Shown here one piece after another: positions 33,701-40,815 of a stretch of DNA of 64,000 nt. The position numbers and the translations under genes are program-made. How positions within the stretch are numbered: the first letter of the stretch is position 1; every line of letters begins with the position of its first letter. This DNA comes from Iamia sp038233075 (GTDB taxonomy: Bacteria; Actinomycetota; Acidimicrobiia; Acidimicrobiales; Iamiaceae). The notes under the pieces are model-generated. The model was given only the letters and a program-made list of their open reading frames with translations. It did not search any database and was not told the origin of the DNA. The stretch covers positions 62,001 to 126,000 of the forward strand of contig JBBSMQ010000009.1 in assembly GCA_038233075.1 (NCBI GenBank). The letters are read 5' to 3'.

Positions 33701-34200
33701 TGTCCGAGGCGGTGGCCGAGCTGAAGGGCGAGGAGCATCGTGAGCCGGCCAAGGTCAAGCTCGACCTGCCCCTCGACGCCCACCTGCCCGACACCTATGT
33801 GCCCCGCGAGGAGCTGCGCCTCGAGGCCTACCGGCGCCTGGCCACGGTCACCGCCCGGGAACAGGTCGACGACATCCGGGCCGAATGGGAGGATCGCTAC
33901 GGGCCCGTGCCCGACCCCGCCGCCCAGCTGCTGGAGATCGCCCGGCTGCGGGCCGAGGCCCACCGCATCGGCGCCCGCGAGATCAACGTCACCAAGGGGC
34001 CGGCCTTCGGCGGTCCCGCTCACACCGCCCGGGTGTCTCCGGTGGAGCTGAAGCAGAGCCAGCAGGTCCGCCTCCAGCGCCTGTTCCGGGGGGCGGTCTA
34101 CAAGGAGGACCAGGGCCTGGTGGTGCTACCCGTTCCCAAGACCCCGGACCTGGCCGGCACCCTGGTCGACCTCCTCCGCCAGCTCATCCCCGCCGCGTAG
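30781..34200 (+). CDS. mfd: Transcription-repair coupling factor Mfd
   Basis: 1139 aa, the expected length. It removes RNA polymerase stalled at DNA damage and recruits UvrA. The UvrB-homology region near the N terminus has LVACPTTGDAERLVHDLGAY and FPAWETLPFERVSPN. The RNA-polymerase-interacting (CarD-like) domain at about 465-540 contains GAFVVHHQHGVARYGG and YLLLEYRGGDKLYVP. Walker A GDVGFGKTE is at about 623, the DEEQ box in VVDEEQRFGVGHKEK at about 721-735, and motif VI in QLHQLRGRVGRAG. The C-terminal TRCF domain follows. The start is GTG at 30781, where the match begins. A hairpin-repeat pair starts 22 bp after the stop. Confidence 0.98.
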   Translation: MSTATAPPATRSGAALGDVPALLVDEPGLAQVRGRRHAVLAAAESARSLTLAHLAGGTRTPVLVACPTTGDAERLVHDLGAYLGPDAVELFPAWETLPFERVSPNVETMGRRLRVVWRLRHPAHAPQVVVAPVRALVQRLGPHVDDVEPLIIRPGQQLDRDEVVATLVGAGYRREPQVEVRGEVAVRGSIVDVFPSTEDRPVRIDLWGDEVDRLTEFSVSDQRATDPVRAAAIFPCRELLPTADVRARAAQLVASEPWGREQWERLAEGLVFDGMESWLPWLTSGEHVLFDLLPPEALVVLVEPRRMRDRAADLLAEESDLAHHLARSTWDVPEETGIPSLHLPFDRLLTHTEAPVWTLVNVADSPDVPVVTSIGWNPAVGDGAGLLGQTRDLVGEDYRLVVAADTEASAARMGSLLREHGLDVEVRVASLDRGCVLPGARVAVLAEADLTGRRRPHRTPRSRKRDSAGFFDDLRPGAFVVHHQHGVARYGGMVTRSIGGADRDYLLLEYRGGDKLYVPSDQIDAVRHYSGGEDPTPSRLGGGDWQKAKARVRDEVSHVAQELVVLYQKRLNTVGFAFPSDSPWQQEMEDAFPHRETPDQATAISDVKADMEGESPMDRLVCGDVGFGKTEVALRAAFKAVQEGKQVAVLVPTTLLAQQHFATFSDRLAAYPVRVEVLSRFLTSAQARQVIEGLRTGEVDLVIGTHRLLSADVTFKDLGLLVVDEEQRFGVGHKEKIKALKTDLDVLTLSATPIPRTLEMGLTGIRDLTLLHTPPAERQPILTYVGEYDERAASEAIRRELLREGQVFFVHNRVRDIEEKAAELRTLVPEARIAVAHGQMDEGTLEQVVLDFWEGRFDVLVCTTIIESGIDMPTVNTLVVDRADRLGLGQLHQLRGRVGRAGQRAYAYLFHPADVALSEEAYERLKTIGEATELGSGFRIAMRDLEIRGAGSLLGTGQSGHIAAVGYDLYVQMVSEAVAELKGEEHREPAKVKLDLPLDAHLPDTYVPREELRLEAYRRLATVTAREQVDDIRAEWEDRYGPVPDPAAQLLEIARLRAEAHRIGAREINVTKGPAFGGPAHTARVSPVELKQSQQVRLQRLFRGAVYKEDQGLVVLPVPKTPDLAGTLVDLLRQLIPAA

Positions 34201-34221
34201 ATCGACCCAGGTTCCCTCCGG

Positions 34222-34267
34222 TTCTGACGCGGTGGTGCGTCACCGATGGCGTTGGCCCGCGTCAGAA
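34222..34267 (+). repeat. 46-bp hairpin repeat R2, copy 1
   Basis: TTCTGACGCGG at the left pairs perfectly with CCGCGTCAGAA at the right, with GTGGTGCGTCACCGATGG toward the centre. It is immediately downstream of mfd. Confidence 0.9.
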
Positions 34268-34281
34268 GCGCGGCCGTCCCA

Positions 34282-34327
34282 TTCTGACGCGGTGGTGCGT
34301 CACGGGTGACGCGCTCCTGCCTCAGAA
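34282..34327 (+). repeat. 46-bp hairpin repeat R2, copy 2
   Basis: TTCTGACGCGGTGGTGCGTC is identical to copy 1 for the first 20 bases and ends TCAGAA. It starts exactly 60 bp after copy 1. The right half has diverged (GGGTGACGCGCTCCTGCC). Confidence 0.88.
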
Positions 34328-34344
34328 CGGTGGACGGGGGCTCG

Positions 34345-35104
34345 TCAGGCGATGCAGGCGAGGACCTGTCCGTCGGCGTCGAGGACCTCCAGGTGCATCC
34401 CGGACGGGCCCAACTCGGGGATCTGACCGTTGGTCGCCAGGTCGGCGCACCGGGGCGTGGCGATGCCGTCGACGAAGACGACCGCGGCCCGGAGGTCAGC
34501 GCCGGGCACATCGACGAGCGGTGCGGTGGCCTCGCCGGCCACGGTCGTGGCCCGGACGGTCGAGGACGCCCAACAGCTGGTCACGGGTCGCATCGGGAGA
34601 GGTGACCCGCAGGGCTGCTTCGTCGTCCACCGCCACCACCAGGTCGGCCCAGCGCTCCCCGAACGACGGCGTGAAGACGGCCTCGCGCCCCTCGTCGGTG
34701 AAGTCCTGGCGGGCGCGCGACAGGTAGCCTGACGAGGACTGGCCCAGGCCGCCCTCCTGGCCGGCGTAGCCGGTGATGGGCCACGGCCACCACGTCGTCG
34801 CCCCCGGCCTCGCCGTCAGGGGAGAGGACGGTGGAGGGCTCGTCGGTGCCGAAGCTGTCGCTGCCGAACTCCGCCGTGGAGGTCCCTCGCCCCGCCGTCA
34901 CCAACCGGTATCCGTCCGGCACCTGGCCGACCGTGAACGGCGACGACTCGGTCGAGGGCTCGACGTCGGGTGCCGCCTCGTCGTCCGTGGTCGTCGGATC
35001 GGCCCCGCAGGCGACGACGAGAAGCGCGGCCAGGACCAGCCCCGCGGCCAGGCGCCGCTCCCGCTTCGTCGGCAGGCCTCCCGACCCCGCCCCACCGAGC
35101 CCAT
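34345..35104 (-). pseudogene. Lipoprotein-like secreted protein, paralogue A, several frameshifts
   Basis: An ATG at 35104 is followed, one frame over, by KRERRLAAGLVLAALLVVAC, a signal peptide with a lipobox-like LVVAC ahead of a Thr/Asp-rich linker. The sense sequence then reads VPDGYRLVTAGRGTSTAEFG in one frame, ITGYAGQEGGLGQSSSGYLS and RWADLVVAVDDEAALRVTSP in a second frame (from about 34790), and ADLRAAVVFVDG...MHLEVLDADGQVLACIA in a third (from about 34570 to the stop at 34345). The last two blocks match paralogue B just upstream. No known family is recognised. It was probably an exported lipoprotein of about 250 aa and now looks decayed. Confidence 0.6.
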
Positions 35105-35114
35105 GAGCCGCACC

Positions 35115-36166
35115 TCAGATGCCGCCGATGCAGGCCGTGGGCCGGCCCTCGGCATCGAGGACCTCGAGGCGCATGGTGCCGTCGCCGACCGGCGGGGCGG
35201 GCTGGCCCAGGGCGGGGTCCGCGCAGTCGGGCCTTGCCGGCTGGTCGAGGGACAGCACGGCGGACCGCAGCTCGCTGCCGGGGATGGCGACCAGGGGTGC
35301 GGTCACCACCTCGGTCCCCGTGTCGGCCCGCACCGCGGTGCCGGGGGCGGCGGCGTGGAGGCCGGGACCACCGTTGGCCCTGACGACGAAGGCGTCCCAG
35401 GTGGCCTCGTCGGTTGGTTGCACCGAGGCCGCCAGGGCCAGCAGCTCGGCGGCGCTCGGCGGCGAGGGCCCGTCGCCGGCGACCACCACCACGTCACCCC
35501 ATGGCGCCTCCAGCCAGACGGTGCGGTCGATGGTGCCGGCCGCGCGCGAGCTCCGTTCCTGCACCACGGCCCGCCGACCATCCCGATCGGTCGTCCGCGC
35601 GCCAGTGGCGGGGTTGAACCGAGTCCCCCATCCCAGGGCGGTCAGGGCGGTCAGGGCGGTCAGGTCGACGGTCCGACCTGGGAGCGTGAGACGGCGAGGT
35701 GGTCGGCGTCGGTGCGGGTCCAGCCGACACCGTGCGCCTCGGTCGGCCCCGGCACGGCGTCGCTGTGGGCGCGGGCGGAGGCCCGGGCCCCCACCAAGCC
35801 CGGGACATCCACCGAACCAACGAGCTCGAGGCCGTCGACCTCGACGCGGGGCGCGAGGGTCCGCTCCTCGGGCACCTCGACATCGTCGAGGAGGGCGAGC
35901 AGCTCATCCTTGGTGGCCTGGGGCGAGGTGACACGCACCGCCAGGTCGTCGCTGCGGGCGACCAGCAGGTCGGCTCAGTGGTCGCCGGTGGCCGGGACGA
36001 AGACGGCGTCGCGGCCATCGACGGTGAGGCCTTCCCGGGCCGGGGACTGGTAGCCGGGCGACGACTGGCCCAGTCCACCCTGCTGGCCCGCGTCCCCGGT
36101 GAGGGCCACGGTGACGAGGGTGACCGCACCGCCCGTGCCGCGCCGTCGGTCTCCCGCTGACTCCAT
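35115..36166 (-). pseudogene. Lipoprotein A paralogue B, premature TGA and one frameshift
   Basis: ATG at 36166 with GAGAGGA upstream begins MESAGDRRRGTGGAVTLVTV. GDAGQQGGLGQSSPGYQSPA matches paralogue A. At 35975-35977 a TGA stands exactly where paralogue A has Trp (GDH-stop-ADLLVARSDD versus GER-W-ADLVVAVDD). The match continues as LAVRVTSPQATKDELLALLD. Near 35660 the frame shifts, and RTTDRDGRRAVVQERSS leads into the last intact stretch, ending LRSAVLSLD...TMRLEVLDAEGRPTACIGGI. A 9-base tandem repeat near 35640-35665 (Leu-Thr-Ala three times) lies at the shift. It stops 11 bp before paralogue A starts, so the two formed a tandem pair. Confidence 0.6.
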
Positions 36167-36282
36167 GTCGATCCTCTCGTCGGTCACACCGACGGTATCG
36201 GCGCCACCCCGACAGGCTCTGTCGGCTCGCGCCGACCGCCGACTCCGGTGGCCGCAGGCCCGCCCCCTACGATCGGCGGCCG

Positions 36283-37398
36283 ATGTCCTCACTGCGCTCC
36301 CGCCCGCGCCGCCGGGCCGCTGTGGCCCTCGTGGCCCTGCTCGCCCTCGTCCTCGCCGCCAGCGCGTGCAGCGCCGTCGGCCAGCCACCGGCGGCCACGG
36401 TCGAGGGCACCGACATCTCCGCCGACGTGGTCGACGAGATCGTCGAGGCCTACATCGAGGCCGATCCGGAGACCTATGGCGCGCCCTTCAAGGGCGACGG
36501 AGCCGACACGCTCTCGATGGACCCGGTGTCCAACGTGCTGGGCAGCCTGGTGGTCCAGGAGCTGCAGTCCCAGCTGGCCCAGGACCGCGGCGTCACCCCC
36601 ACCGACGAGGAGCGCACCCAGGCCGAGGATGCGGTGCGCACCAGCTTCGTGCAACAGGAGCAGGCCGCCCCCGAGGGCGAGGGTCCGAGCGAGTCTGAGC
36701 AGACCAGCACCGCCGTCTTCGAGGCCCTCGCCGAGAGCACCCAGGAGTACCTCATCGATCTGCGGGCCGATGCCCTCGCCCTGAGCCGGGAGCTGGGGTC
36801 CGAGAGCGGGGCCGCCGATGCTGCGGCCCGGGCCTTCTACGACCAGAACCCGATGCAGTTCACCGCCGTGTGCCTGCGCCTCCTGGCCGTGGCCGAGCCC
36901 GACCTGCCCGCGGTGCAGGCCCGTCTCGATGCCGGTGAGGACTTCGGCGACGTATCCCGCGAGGTGTCGGTCGACCCCCAGGTCGTCCAGGCCCTCGACG
37001 GGCCGCCGCAGTGCACCGCGCTGAGCCAGCTCCAGTCGCAGCTCCAGCCCGAGGCGTTCCAGCAGCTGGCCAGCGCCGCTGAGGGCGATGTCGTCGGACC
37101 CTTCGCCTTCGACGACCAGGGCAACGTGGTGCTGGTCGAGATCCAGTCCACCCAGCTCACCCCCTTCGAGGAGGTCCGCGAGGCCATCCTGACCCAGATC
37201 CCCGCCCCCGGCGACCAGGCGGTGAGCGACCTGCTGACCCGCGAGGCCCCCGAGGCCGACGTCAGCGTCGACCCCCGCTTCGGCACCTGGGACCCCGACC
37301 AGGCCCGGGTCCTGCCCCCCGACGGAGCCGATGCCCCTGCCGGTGACGGCACCAGCGAGCCCGTCGAGGGCGTCCCCGCCACCGACGCCCCGGGCTGA
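36283..37398 (+). CDS. SurA-like peptidyl-prolyl isomerase lipoprotein
   Basis: 371 aa. The N terminus has an arginine-rich start, then AAVALVALLALVLAASACSA, with the lipobox ASAC placing the lipidated Cys at about residue 28. Residues 38-170 are helical with a SurA_N-like fold (VEGTDISADVVDEIVEAYIE and VVQELQSQLAQDRGVTPTDEE). A region resembling the parvulin core follows: ARAFYDQNPMQFTAVCLRLL, LDAGEDFGDVSREVSVDP, and GDVVGPFAFDDQGNVVLVEI. The tail is acidic/proline-rich. It should sit on the outer face of the membrane and help fold exported proteins. In Mycobacterium a lipoprotein gene (lpqU) occupies the neighbouring position between mazG and eno. The start is ATG at 36283. Confidence 0.82.
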   Translation: MSSLRSRPRRRAAVALVALLALVLAASACSAVGQPPAATVEGTDISADVVDEIVEAYIEADPETYGAPFKGDGADTLSMDPVSNVLGSLVVQELQSQLAQDRGVTPTDEERTQAEDAVRTSFVQQEQAAPEGEGPSESEQTSTAVFEALAESTQEYLIDLRADALALSRELGSESGAADAAARAFYDQNPMQFTAVCLRLLAVAEPDLPAVQARLDAGEDFGDVSREVSVDPQVVQALDGPPQCTALSQLQSQLQPEAFQQLASAAEGDVVGPFAFDDQGNVVLVEIQSTQLTPFEEVREAILTQIPAPGDQAVSDLLTREAPEADVSVDPRFGTWDPDQARVLPPDGADAPAGDGTSEPVEGVPATDAPG

Positions 37399-37411
37399 GC
37401 TCCCACCCCTG

Positions 37412-38749
37412 GTGGCGCCCCGCATCATCGCCTGCGGGCTCGGTCCGGCCGGGCCCGACCTCGTCACCCGCGAGACCGAGGCGCTGCTCGCATCCGCGCG
37501 CCCCGTCCGGCTGCGCACCACCCGTCACCCCGCGGTCGCGACCGTGGCCCCCGACGCGGCCAGCCACGACGCCCACTACGAATCCTCGGCCACCTTCGCC
37601 GAGGTCTACCGTCGGATCGCCGATGACCTGGTGGTCGAGGCGGCCCAGCACGGGGAGCTGGTCTATGCCGTGCCTGGTTCGCCCCAGGTGCTGGAGCGCA
37701 CCGTCGAGCTGCTGGCCGCCCGCGCCGCGGCCGGCGAGATCGCCCTCGACGTGCGCGCCGCGCTGTCGTTCCTCGACCTGGCCTGGGTCCGCCTCGGCGT
37801 GGACCCGGTGGAGCAGGGGGTGCGCCTGGTCGACGGCCACCGCTTCGCCACCGCTGCCGCCGGAGAGCGGGGTCCGCTGCTGGTGGCCCACTGCCACAAC
37901 CGTCGGGTTCTCTCCGACATCAAGCTGGCCGTCGAGCACCCGCCGGCCCAACCGGTCCTGGTGATCCAGCGGCTCGGCTCGCCCGACGAGGACATCACCG
38001 AGGTCGCCTGGGCCGACCTCGACCGCAGCGTGGAGCCCGACCACCTCACCTCGCTCTACGTCCCCGCCCTGGCGGCGCCGGTGGCGGCCGAGCTGGCGGC
38101 CTTCGCCGAGCTGGTCCGCACCCTGCGGGAGCGCTGCCCCTGGGACCGAGAGCAGACCCACGTCACCCTCACCCGGCATGCCCTGGAGGAGGCCTACGAG
38201 GTGGTGGAGGCGATCACCGCCTGGGACGCGGCCGTCGGCACCGATGCCGAGATCGACGCCGACGAGCACCTGGCCGAGGAGCTGGGCGACCTGCTGTTCC
38301 AGGTCGTCTTCCACGCCACCCTGGGTGCCGAGCGCGGCGCCTTCGACCTGGCCGACGTGGCCCGCGGCATCCACGACAAGCTGGTGCGGCGCCATCCCCA
38401 CGTCTTCCCCCCTGAGGGGGCGAACGGCCCCGTCGCCACCGACGTGGCCTCGTTGACCCGGACCTGGGAGGAGATCAAGCGGGCCGAGACGGGCCGCACC
38501 GGCGTCATGGACGGCCTGCCCGACGAGCTGCCCTCGCTGCTCTGGGCCCACAAGGTGTTGCGCAAGGCCGACGCCGCCGGCCACCCCTGGACCCCCGACC
38601 CCGCGGCGGACGACGTCGGCGACCAGCTCCTTGCCCTGGTCCACACCGCCCGGGCGGCCGACGTCGACCCCGAGACGGCCCTGCGCACCGCAGCCGCCCG
38701 AGTCCGCGACCGCGTCCGCGCCGCCGAAGCCGCCACCCCCTCCTCGTAG
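37412..38749 (+). CDS. mazG: YabN-type fusion: tetrapyrrole-methylase domain + MazG NTP pyrophosphohydrolase
   Basis: 445 aa from the GTG at 37412. Residues 1-215 are a SAM-dependent tetrapyrrole-methylase-like domain: APRIIACGLGPAGPDLVTRE at the N terminus, VYAVPGSPQVLERTVELL, and RVLSDIKLAVEHPP later. From about 225, LRERCPWDREQTHVTLTRHA starts the MazG domain, with the metal-binding EEAYE (about 258-262) and EELGDLLFQVVFHATLG. MazG hydrolyses NTPs to NMPs and removes damaged nucleotides. The fused form is known from B. subtilis YabN. The role of the methylase half is unclear. It follows the SurA-like gene by 13 bp and precedes eno, the mfd-mazG-eno arrangement of actinobacteria. Confidence 0.93.
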   Translation: MAPRIIACGLGPAGPDLVTRETEALLASARPVRLRTTRHPAVATVAPDAASHDAHYESSATFAEVYRRIADDLVVEAAQHGELVYAVPGSPQVLERTVELLAARAAAGEIALDVRAALSFLDLAWVRLGVDPVEQGVRLVDGHRFATAAAGERGPLLVAHCHNRRVLSDIKLAVEHPPAQPVLVIQRLGSPDEDITEVAWADLDRSVEPDHLTSLYVPALAAPVAAELAAFAELVRTLRERCPWDREQTHVTLTRHALEEAYEVVEAITAWDAAVGTDAEIDADEHLAEELGDLLFQVVFHATLGAERGAFDLADVARGIHDKLVRRHPHVFPPEGANGPVATDVASLTRTWEEIKRAETGRTGVMDGLPDELPSLLWAHKVLRKADAAGHPWTPDPAADDVGDQLLALVHTARAADVDPETALRTAAARVRDRVRAAEAATPSS

Positions 38750-38883
38750 CCGCGACCGATCGCGCCCCTGGAGGGTCGTGTCTGGTCTCCGGTTCGTGGG
38801 AGGGGCCCGATGCGTGTGCGGGGGTCGGCAGCGCGCGTACGATCGGAGGTCACCCGACCGCACCCGGAGAACTTCTCGATCCC

Positions 38884-40167
38884 ATGAGCACCATCGAAGA
38901 CCTCGTCGGACGCGAGATCCTCGACTCGCGCGGCAACCCCACCGTCGAGGTGGAGGTCGTCCTCGGCTCGGGCGCGGTCGGCCGGGCGGCGGTGCCCTCG
39001 GGGGCCTCGACGGGCCAGTTCGAGGCCGTCGAGCTCCGCGACAAGGCCAAGCGCTTCGGGGGCAAGGGCGTGCTCACCGCGGTCGGCCACGTCAACGGTG
39101 AGATCCGCGACGTCGTCGTCGGCCTCGACGCCGTCGAGCAGCGCACCGTCGACCGGGCCCTCCTCGATCTCGACGGCACCGACAACAAGGAACGGCTCGG
39201 GGCCAACGCGCTGCTCGGTGCATCCCTGGCCACCGCCAAGGCCGCGGCCCGCGAGGCGGGCCTGCCCCTCTACCGCCACGTGGGGGGCACCAACGCCCAC
39301 GTGCTGCCCGTCCCCATGATGAACGTGCTCAACGGCGGCGCCCACGCCGACAACAACGTGGACATCCAGGAGTTCATGATCATGCCCGTGGGGGCGGGCA
39401 GCTTCTCCGAGGCGCTGCGCTGGGGGACCGAGACCTACCACGTGCTCAAGACCATCCTCCACAAGCGTGGTCTCAGCACCGCGGTCGGCGACGAAGGCGG
39501 GTTCGCCCCGGACCTGGACTCCAGCGAGGCGGCCATCAAACTCCTGGTCGAGGCCATCAAGGGGGCCGGGTTCAGGCCGGGCAAGGACATCGCGCTGGCC
39601 CTCGACGTGGCGGCCTCCGAGATCTACAAGGGCCGGAAGTACGCCCTCGCGGGCGAGACTCGCAAGCTCTCGTCGGTCGACTTCGCCGGCTACCTCGCCG
39701 ACCTGTGCGAGAACTACCCCATCGTCTCGGTCGAGGACGGCATGGACGAGGAGGACTGGAAGGGCTGGGGTGCGCTCACCGAGGCCCTGGGGTCCGATGT
39801 CCAGCTGGTCGGCGACGACCTGTTCGTCACGAACGTCGAGCGCCTGGAGCGGGGCATCGCCGATGGCATCGCCAACTCGATCCTCATCAAGGTCAACCAG
39901 ATCGGCACCCTGACCGAGACCCTCGACACCGTGGCCCTGGCGGCGCGCTCGTCCTACACGTCGGTCATGTCGCACCGCTCGGGTGAGACGGAGGACGCCA
40001 CCATCGCCGACCTGGCCGTGGCCACCAACTGCGGTCAGATCAAGGCCGGTGCCCCCGCCCGCAGCGACCGGGTGGCCAAGTACAACCAGCTGCTGCGCAT
40101 CGAGGAGGACCTGGGCGAGGCTGCCGCGTTCCCCGGTCGCGCCGCCCTGGCCCGCGGCGACCGATGA
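38884..40167 (+). CDS. eno: Enolase
   Basis: 427 aa. It interconverts 2-phosphoglycerate and phosphoenolpyruvate. The start MSTIEDLVGREILDSRGNPT is canonical. AAREAGLPLYRHVGG and PMMNVLNGGAHADNNVDIQE follow, with VGDEGGFAPDL (catalytic Glu region), the metal ligand in ALDVAASEIY, SVEDGMDEEDW with the second ligand, and the signature SILIKVNQIGTLTETL near 328-343 carrying the catalytic Lys. CGGAGA lies 10 bases before the ATG at 38884. It overlaps divIC by 4 bases (ATGA). Confidence 0.98.
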   Translation: MSTIEDLVGREILDSRGNPTVEVEVVLGSGAVGRAAVPSGASTGQFEAVELRDKAKRFGGKGVLTAVGHVNGEIRDVVVGLDAVEQRTVDRALLDLDGTDNKERLGANALLGASLATAKAAAREAGLPLYRHVGGTNAHVLPVPMMNVLNGGAHADNNVDIQEFMIMPVGAGSFSEALRWGTETYHVLKTILHKRGLSTAVGDEGGFAPDLDSSEAAIKLLVEAIKGAGFRPGKDIALALDVAASEIYKGRKYALAGETRKLSSVDFAGYLADLCENYPIVSVEDGMDEEDWKGWGALTEALGSDVQLVGDDLFVTNVERLERGIADGIANSILIKVNQIGTLTETLDTVALAARSSYTSVMSHRSGETEDATIADLAVATNCGQIKAGAPARSDRVAKYNQLLRIEEDLGEAAAFPGRAALARGDR

Positions 40168-40679
40168 GCGGCCCCCGTCGCCCACCGCGACCCTCGTCGC
40201 CTCGGCGCGGCGGGGTGTCGCACCCGTCGCCGCCCCCGCGCCGGCGCTCGTCGCGCCCGTCGACCCGCGCGTCGTCCGGCGGCGATCGGGTCCCTCGTGG
40301 TGAGCCGCGCCGGGCCCGGCGTCCCCCCGCTCGTCCGCCCCGACCCCAGCGGCGCCTCGTCGTCGGCCTCCTCGTCTCGGTCGCCCTCGTCGGCTTCCTC
40401 CTGGTCGGGGTGTTCCCCACCCGGGCCTGGCTGGCCCAGCGCCAGGAGCTGTCCGCCCGCCATGCCGAGCTGGCGGCCCTGGAGGAGGAGCAGGACGCGA
40501 TCGAGGCCGAGGTGGCCCAGCTCCAGACGATCGAGGAGATCGAGCGCATCGCCCGGGAGGAGTACGGGATGACCCGCCCCGACGAGAAGGTCTTCCGCAT
40601 GCTCCCGGGGGCAGTGGCTCCGGTCGACCTACCCGAGACCTGGCCCTTCACCGGCACCGAGGACTGGCTGAACCGCTGA
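40164..40679 (+). CDS. FtsB/DivIC-family septum protein
   Basis: 171 aa. The first 65 residues are a basic, proline-rich cytoplasmic tail. RLVVGLLVSVALVGFLLVGV (about 66-85) is the single membrane span. A coiled coil follows: LAQRQELSARHAELAALEEE and QDAIEAEVAQLQTIEEIERI. It ends with AREEYGMTRPDEKVFRMLPG, the family motif that contacts FtsL/FtsQ partners. It acts in the divisome at midcell. The eno-divIC pair is conserved in actinobacteria (Mycobacterium Rv1023-Rv1024), and the 4-base overlap couples them. Confidence 0.9.
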   Translation: MSGPRRPPRPSSPRRGGVSHPSPPPRRRSSRPSTRASSGGDRVPRGEPRRARRPPARPPRPQRRLVVGLLVSVALVGFLLVGVFPTRAWLAQRQELSARHAELAALEEEQDAIEAEVAQLQTIEEIERIAREEYGMTRPDEKVFRMLPGAVAPVDLPETWPFTGTEDWLNR

Positions 40680-40680
40680 G

Positions 40681-40710
40681 TGGGGGGCTCCGGCGGAGCC
40701 TCTGCCCCCA
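40681..40710 (+). terminator. Hairpin after divIC
   Basis: TGGGGG and CCCCCA form an outer stem around an inner GGCTCC...GGAGCC hairpin, beginning right after the divIC stop. It lies between the convergent divIC and glycosyltransferase genes and probably ends transcription from the eno side. A second, weaker GTCTCC/GGAGAC inverted repeat lies at about 40757 and 40805. Confidence 0.6.
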
Positions 40711-40815
40711 CGCCCCCCCGCCGGCGCCTGGCGGCGCGACGCCCCGCGGGTAGGTGTCTCCGGCGGAGCTGCTGCGCCCTCAGGCTCCCCCGCCAGTCCT
40801 GGAGACGCTGAGTGG

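Noticed and set aside
35975..35977. In-frame TGA read as selenocysteine
   Set aside because: The paralogue has Trp there and no SECIS-like hairpin follows. A Trp-to-stop change is simpler.
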